Under the pieces are notes generated by a model that saw only the letters and a list, made by a program, of their open reading frames with translations, was not told the DNA's origin and searched no databases. Below, one piece after another: positions 6,816-8,085 of a stretch of DNA of 8,085 bases. Every line of letters starts with the position of its first letter. Within the stretch, counting starts at the first letter, position 1. A program made the translations under genes and the position numbers. Source of the stretch: an uncultured Eubacteriales bacterium (GTDB lineage Bacteria > Bacillota > Clostridia > Christensenellales > UBA1242); NCBI GenBank assembly GCA_900552105.1, contig URYH01000026.1, positions 1-8,085 of the forward strand, in the 5' to 3' direction.

Positions 6816-6828
6816 TGTGTCAAAAAAG

Positions 6829-6837
6829 TTATTCACA
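6829..6837 (+). promoter_or_regulatory. DnaA box (TTATTCACA) next to the DnaA-trios
   Basis: An exact match to TTATNCACA, pointing toward dnaN and separated by nine bases (TTTCAACAG) from the trio run. This is the position of the box from which DnaA is loaded onto single-stranded trios in B. subtilis. Confidence 0.82.
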
Positions 6838-6846
6838 TTTCAACAG

Positions 6847-6870
6847 TTATTATTACTATTAATACTATTT
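6847..6870 (+). promoter_or_regulatory. DnaA-trio element and start of the DNA unwinding element
   Basis: Read as triplets from 6847 the plus strand gives TTA TTA TTA CTA TTA ATA CTA TTT, so the opposite strand shows repeated 3'-(A/G)AT-5' units, the DnaA-trio pattern bound by DnaA during origin opening. Seven of eight triplets end in A with T in the middle. The run begins nine bases after a perfect DnaA box and leads into AT-rich DNA, matching the B. subtilis basal unwinding system. The usual GC-rich spacer between box and trios is not evident here. Confidence 0.75.
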
Positions 6871-6895
6871 AAAAATAAATAAATCATTATTAATA

Positions 6896-6901
6896 AAGGA
6901 G
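6896..6901 (+). promoter_or_regulatory. dnaN ribosome-binding site
   Basis: AAGGAG lies seven bases before the ATG at 6909. It is the best Shine-Dalgarno match in the window and fixes the dnaN start. Confidence 0.85.
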
Positions 6902-6908
6902 CAAAAAA

Positions 6909-8012
6909 ATGAAATTAGTATGTGATGGTTTGGATTTATCTGATGCAGTGATAAAAGTATCAAAAGCAATAAACCCAAAAACAACAAATCCAATCTTGGA
7001 AGGAATCAAACTTGTTGCAGAGGACGGAACACTCACATTGTCCGCAACAGATTATGAACTTTCGATTGAAAAGAAAATCAAAGCAGACATAAAAATTGAA
7101 GGAGAAACAGTTGTTCCAGGTCGTTTCTTTTCAGAGTTCGTAAAAAAACTTACAAACGAAAAAATTGAACTCACTCTCAATGACAACAATCAACTCATAA
7201 TCAAGTATTGCGATAGTGAAGGTTATATTCAATGTATGAACTCACTTGAATATCCAAGCCTCAAAAAGATTGATAATGGTGATTATTTTGGAATTACTCA
7301 AAAAGATTTCAAAACACTCATCAACAAATCAAACTTTGCAGTTGCTCTTGACGATTCTCGTCCAATTCTCAAAGGTTGCTTGCTCGAAGTTGAAGGAAAT
7401 AATCTTCGCGGGGTTGCACTTGACGGTTATCGTCTTGCTTTCATTCAAAAGCCAGTTGTTGCATCTTCAGGAAGAATTAGAGTTGTTGTTCCAGCAAGAA
7501 GTTTGAGTGAAGTTAGCAAAATTCTCGAAGACAGCGACGACATTATTAATGTTTATATTCACCAAAATAATCTCATGGTTGACCTCAAAAACACAAAAAT
7601 TATAACACGTCTTATTGATGGTGAGTTTTTGAATTATAACCAAATTATTTCAAACACATTTGCCTCAAAAATAACCGTGAACAAAGCACAACTCGAGCAA
7701 GCGTTGGAACGTGCTTCACTTTTGAGCAAAGTTGGACAAAACAATCTTGTTAAATTTGATATAAAAGAAAGAAATATGGTTATTTCTTCAAATTCTGAAA
7801 TTGGAAACATCAAAGAAAATATCAATGTTGTTCTTGACGGAAAAGAACTCAACATTGCATTTAATGCTTCATACTTTATGGACGCATTAAGAGTGCTTTC
7901 AGACGAATTCATCACAATCAATTTCAATAGTGCAATCAATCCTTGCGTAATCAAACCAGTTGAGGGAGATGAATATCTATACCTTATCCTTCCAGTCAGA
8001 ATGATTAACTAG
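6909..8012 (+). CDS. dnaN: DNA polymerase III beta subunit (sliding clamp) DnaN
   Basis: DnaN forms a ring-shaped homodimer around DNA that tethers the replicative polymerase and recruits other repair and replication proteins. The 367-residue product has the normal length for three clamp domains of roughly 120 residues each. The N-terminus MKLVCDGLDLSDAVIKVSKA with NPILEGIKL is typical. DGYRLA (172-177) is the conserved clamp motif, and the C-terminus ILPVRMIN (PVR at 362-364) matches the conserved tail that helps form the protein-binding pocket. The ATG at 6909 has a strong Shine-Dalgarno sequence. The gene follows the origin gap after dnaA, as usual, but what follows is a hairpin-rich intergenic region, not the yaaA-recF found in B. 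subtilis. The gene is intact. Confidence 0.98.
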   Translation: MKLVCDGLDLSDAVIKVSKAINPKTTNPILEGIKLVAEDGTLTLSATDYELSIEKKIKADIKIEGETVVPGRFFSEFVKKLTNEKIELTLNDNNQLIIKYCDSEGYIQCMNSLEYPSLKKIDNGDYFGITQKDFKTLINKSNFAVALDDSRPILKGCLLEVEGNNLRGVALDGYRLAFIQKPVVASSGRIRVVVPARSLSEVSKILEDSDDIINVYIHQNNLMVDLKNTKIITRLIDGEFLNYNQIISNTFASKITVNKAQLEQALERASLLSKVGQNNLVKFDIKERNMVISSNSEIGNIKENINVVLDGKELNIAFNASYFMDALRVLSDEFITINFNSAINPCVIKPVEGDEYLYLILPVRMIN

Positions 8013-8018
8013 TTTAGT

Positions 8019-8044
8019 GTTCTTTTTCGATTGCGAAAAAGAAC
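8019..8044. repeat. Perfect 11-bp stem-loop just after dnaN
   Basis: GTTCTTTTTCG (8019-8029) and CGAAAAAGAAC (8034-8044) are exact reverse complements around a four-base loop, ATTG. It begins six bases after the dnaN stop. Neither strand has a T-run directly after the stem, so it is not a textbook intrinsic terminator, though it could stabilise the dnaN 3' end or be half of a larger intergenic repeat with the next hairpin. Confidence 0.7.
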
Positions 8045-8045
8045 C

Positions 8046-8076
8046 AAAAAGCGTGGGGAATTTGGATTTTCCCCAC
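8046..8076 (-). terminator. Intrinsic terminator for a leftward gene beyond the window
   Basis: GTGGGGAA (8053-8060) and TTCCCCAC (8069-8076) form an 8-bp, GC-rich stem with an eight-base loop. Read on the minus strand it is followed by GC and then TTTTT (8050-8046), a good rho-independent terminator. This implies a convergent gene to the right, or that the hairpin acts in both directions; on the plus strand no T-run follows. The gene it would serve lies outside the window. Confidence 0.55.
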
Positions 8077-8085
8077 ACCCCTTGA

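Larger units (their letters stand above)
6708..6908. other. Chromosomal replication origin (oriC), dnaA-dnaN intergenic region
   Basis: This 201-base gap has the parts of a Bacillota-type origin in the right order. There are two perfect DnaA boxes (6713-6721 minus strand, 6829-6837 plus strand) and two single-mismatch boxes (TTATAAACA 6732-6740, TTAAACACA 6744-6752). A DnaA-trio run (6847-6870) follows the right-hand box, and an AT-rich unwinding stretch runs from 6847 to 6897 with only 3 G/C in 51 bases. With the box in the dnaA promoter, the origin looks bipartite around dnaA, as in B. subtilis. It also holds inverted repeats around 6793-6815. Function is inferred from motif content and position. 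Confidence 0.88.

Noticed and set aside
1..8085. A previously undescribed defence, mobile or biosynthetic system
   Set aside because: Every substantial coding region is a known core gene of normal length, and no transposase, CRISPR repeats, integration sites or unknown proteins were found. The unusual content is regulatory and in gene order.

Overview
This window is a bacterial chromosomal replication-origin region. It carries six recognisable housekeeping genes: recF on the minus strand, then mnmE, mnmG, rsmG, dnaA and dnaN on the plus strand. The DNA is AT-rich, and UGG is used for Trp with no in-frame UGA, so the genetic code is standard. Protein sequences and the origin layout (dnaA, then an AT-rich gap with DnaA boxes and DnaA-trios, then dnaN) resemble low-GC Bacillota, possibly an uncultured clostridial lineage. 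That placement is inference and would need 16S rRNA or marker-gene phylogeny.

Layout. 1-148: very AT-rich DNA (16 G/C in 148 bases) downstream of recF, with a weak candidate terminator. 149-1231: recF. 1232-1339: a divergent intergenic region with one promoter facing each way; each -10 lies 6-7 bases before a start codon and neither start has a Shine-Dalgarno sequence, so both recF and mnmE look leaderless. 1340-5261: mnmE-mnmG-rsmG with gaps of 1 and 6 bases, probably one operon. 5262-5354: dnaA promoter with a perfect DnaA box in its spacer. 5355-6707: dnaA. 6708-6908: the likely oriC, with two perfect DnaA boxes, two near matches, an eight-triplet DnaA-trio run, an AT-rich unwinding region and two sequences matching the Spo0A-box core. 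6909-8012: dnaN. 8013-8085: two hairpins, one of which looks like an intrinsic terminator for a leftward gene beyond the window.

How the genes fit together. DnaA opens the origin; DnaN is the clamp that tethers the replicative polymerase; RecF supports recombinational repair at gaps and stalled forks. MnmE and MnmG form the complex that modifies the wobble uridine (U34) of certain tRNAs, and RsmG methylates 16S rRNA. These families cluster near the origin in many bacteria, but the arrangement here is rearranged relative to Bacillus subtilis: recF is detached from dnaN and inverted, and mnmE-mnmG-rsmG points toward the origin instead of away from it. I see no mobile element, CRISPR array, tRNA, rRNA or undescribed protein system. 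The points of interest are regulatory and architectural.
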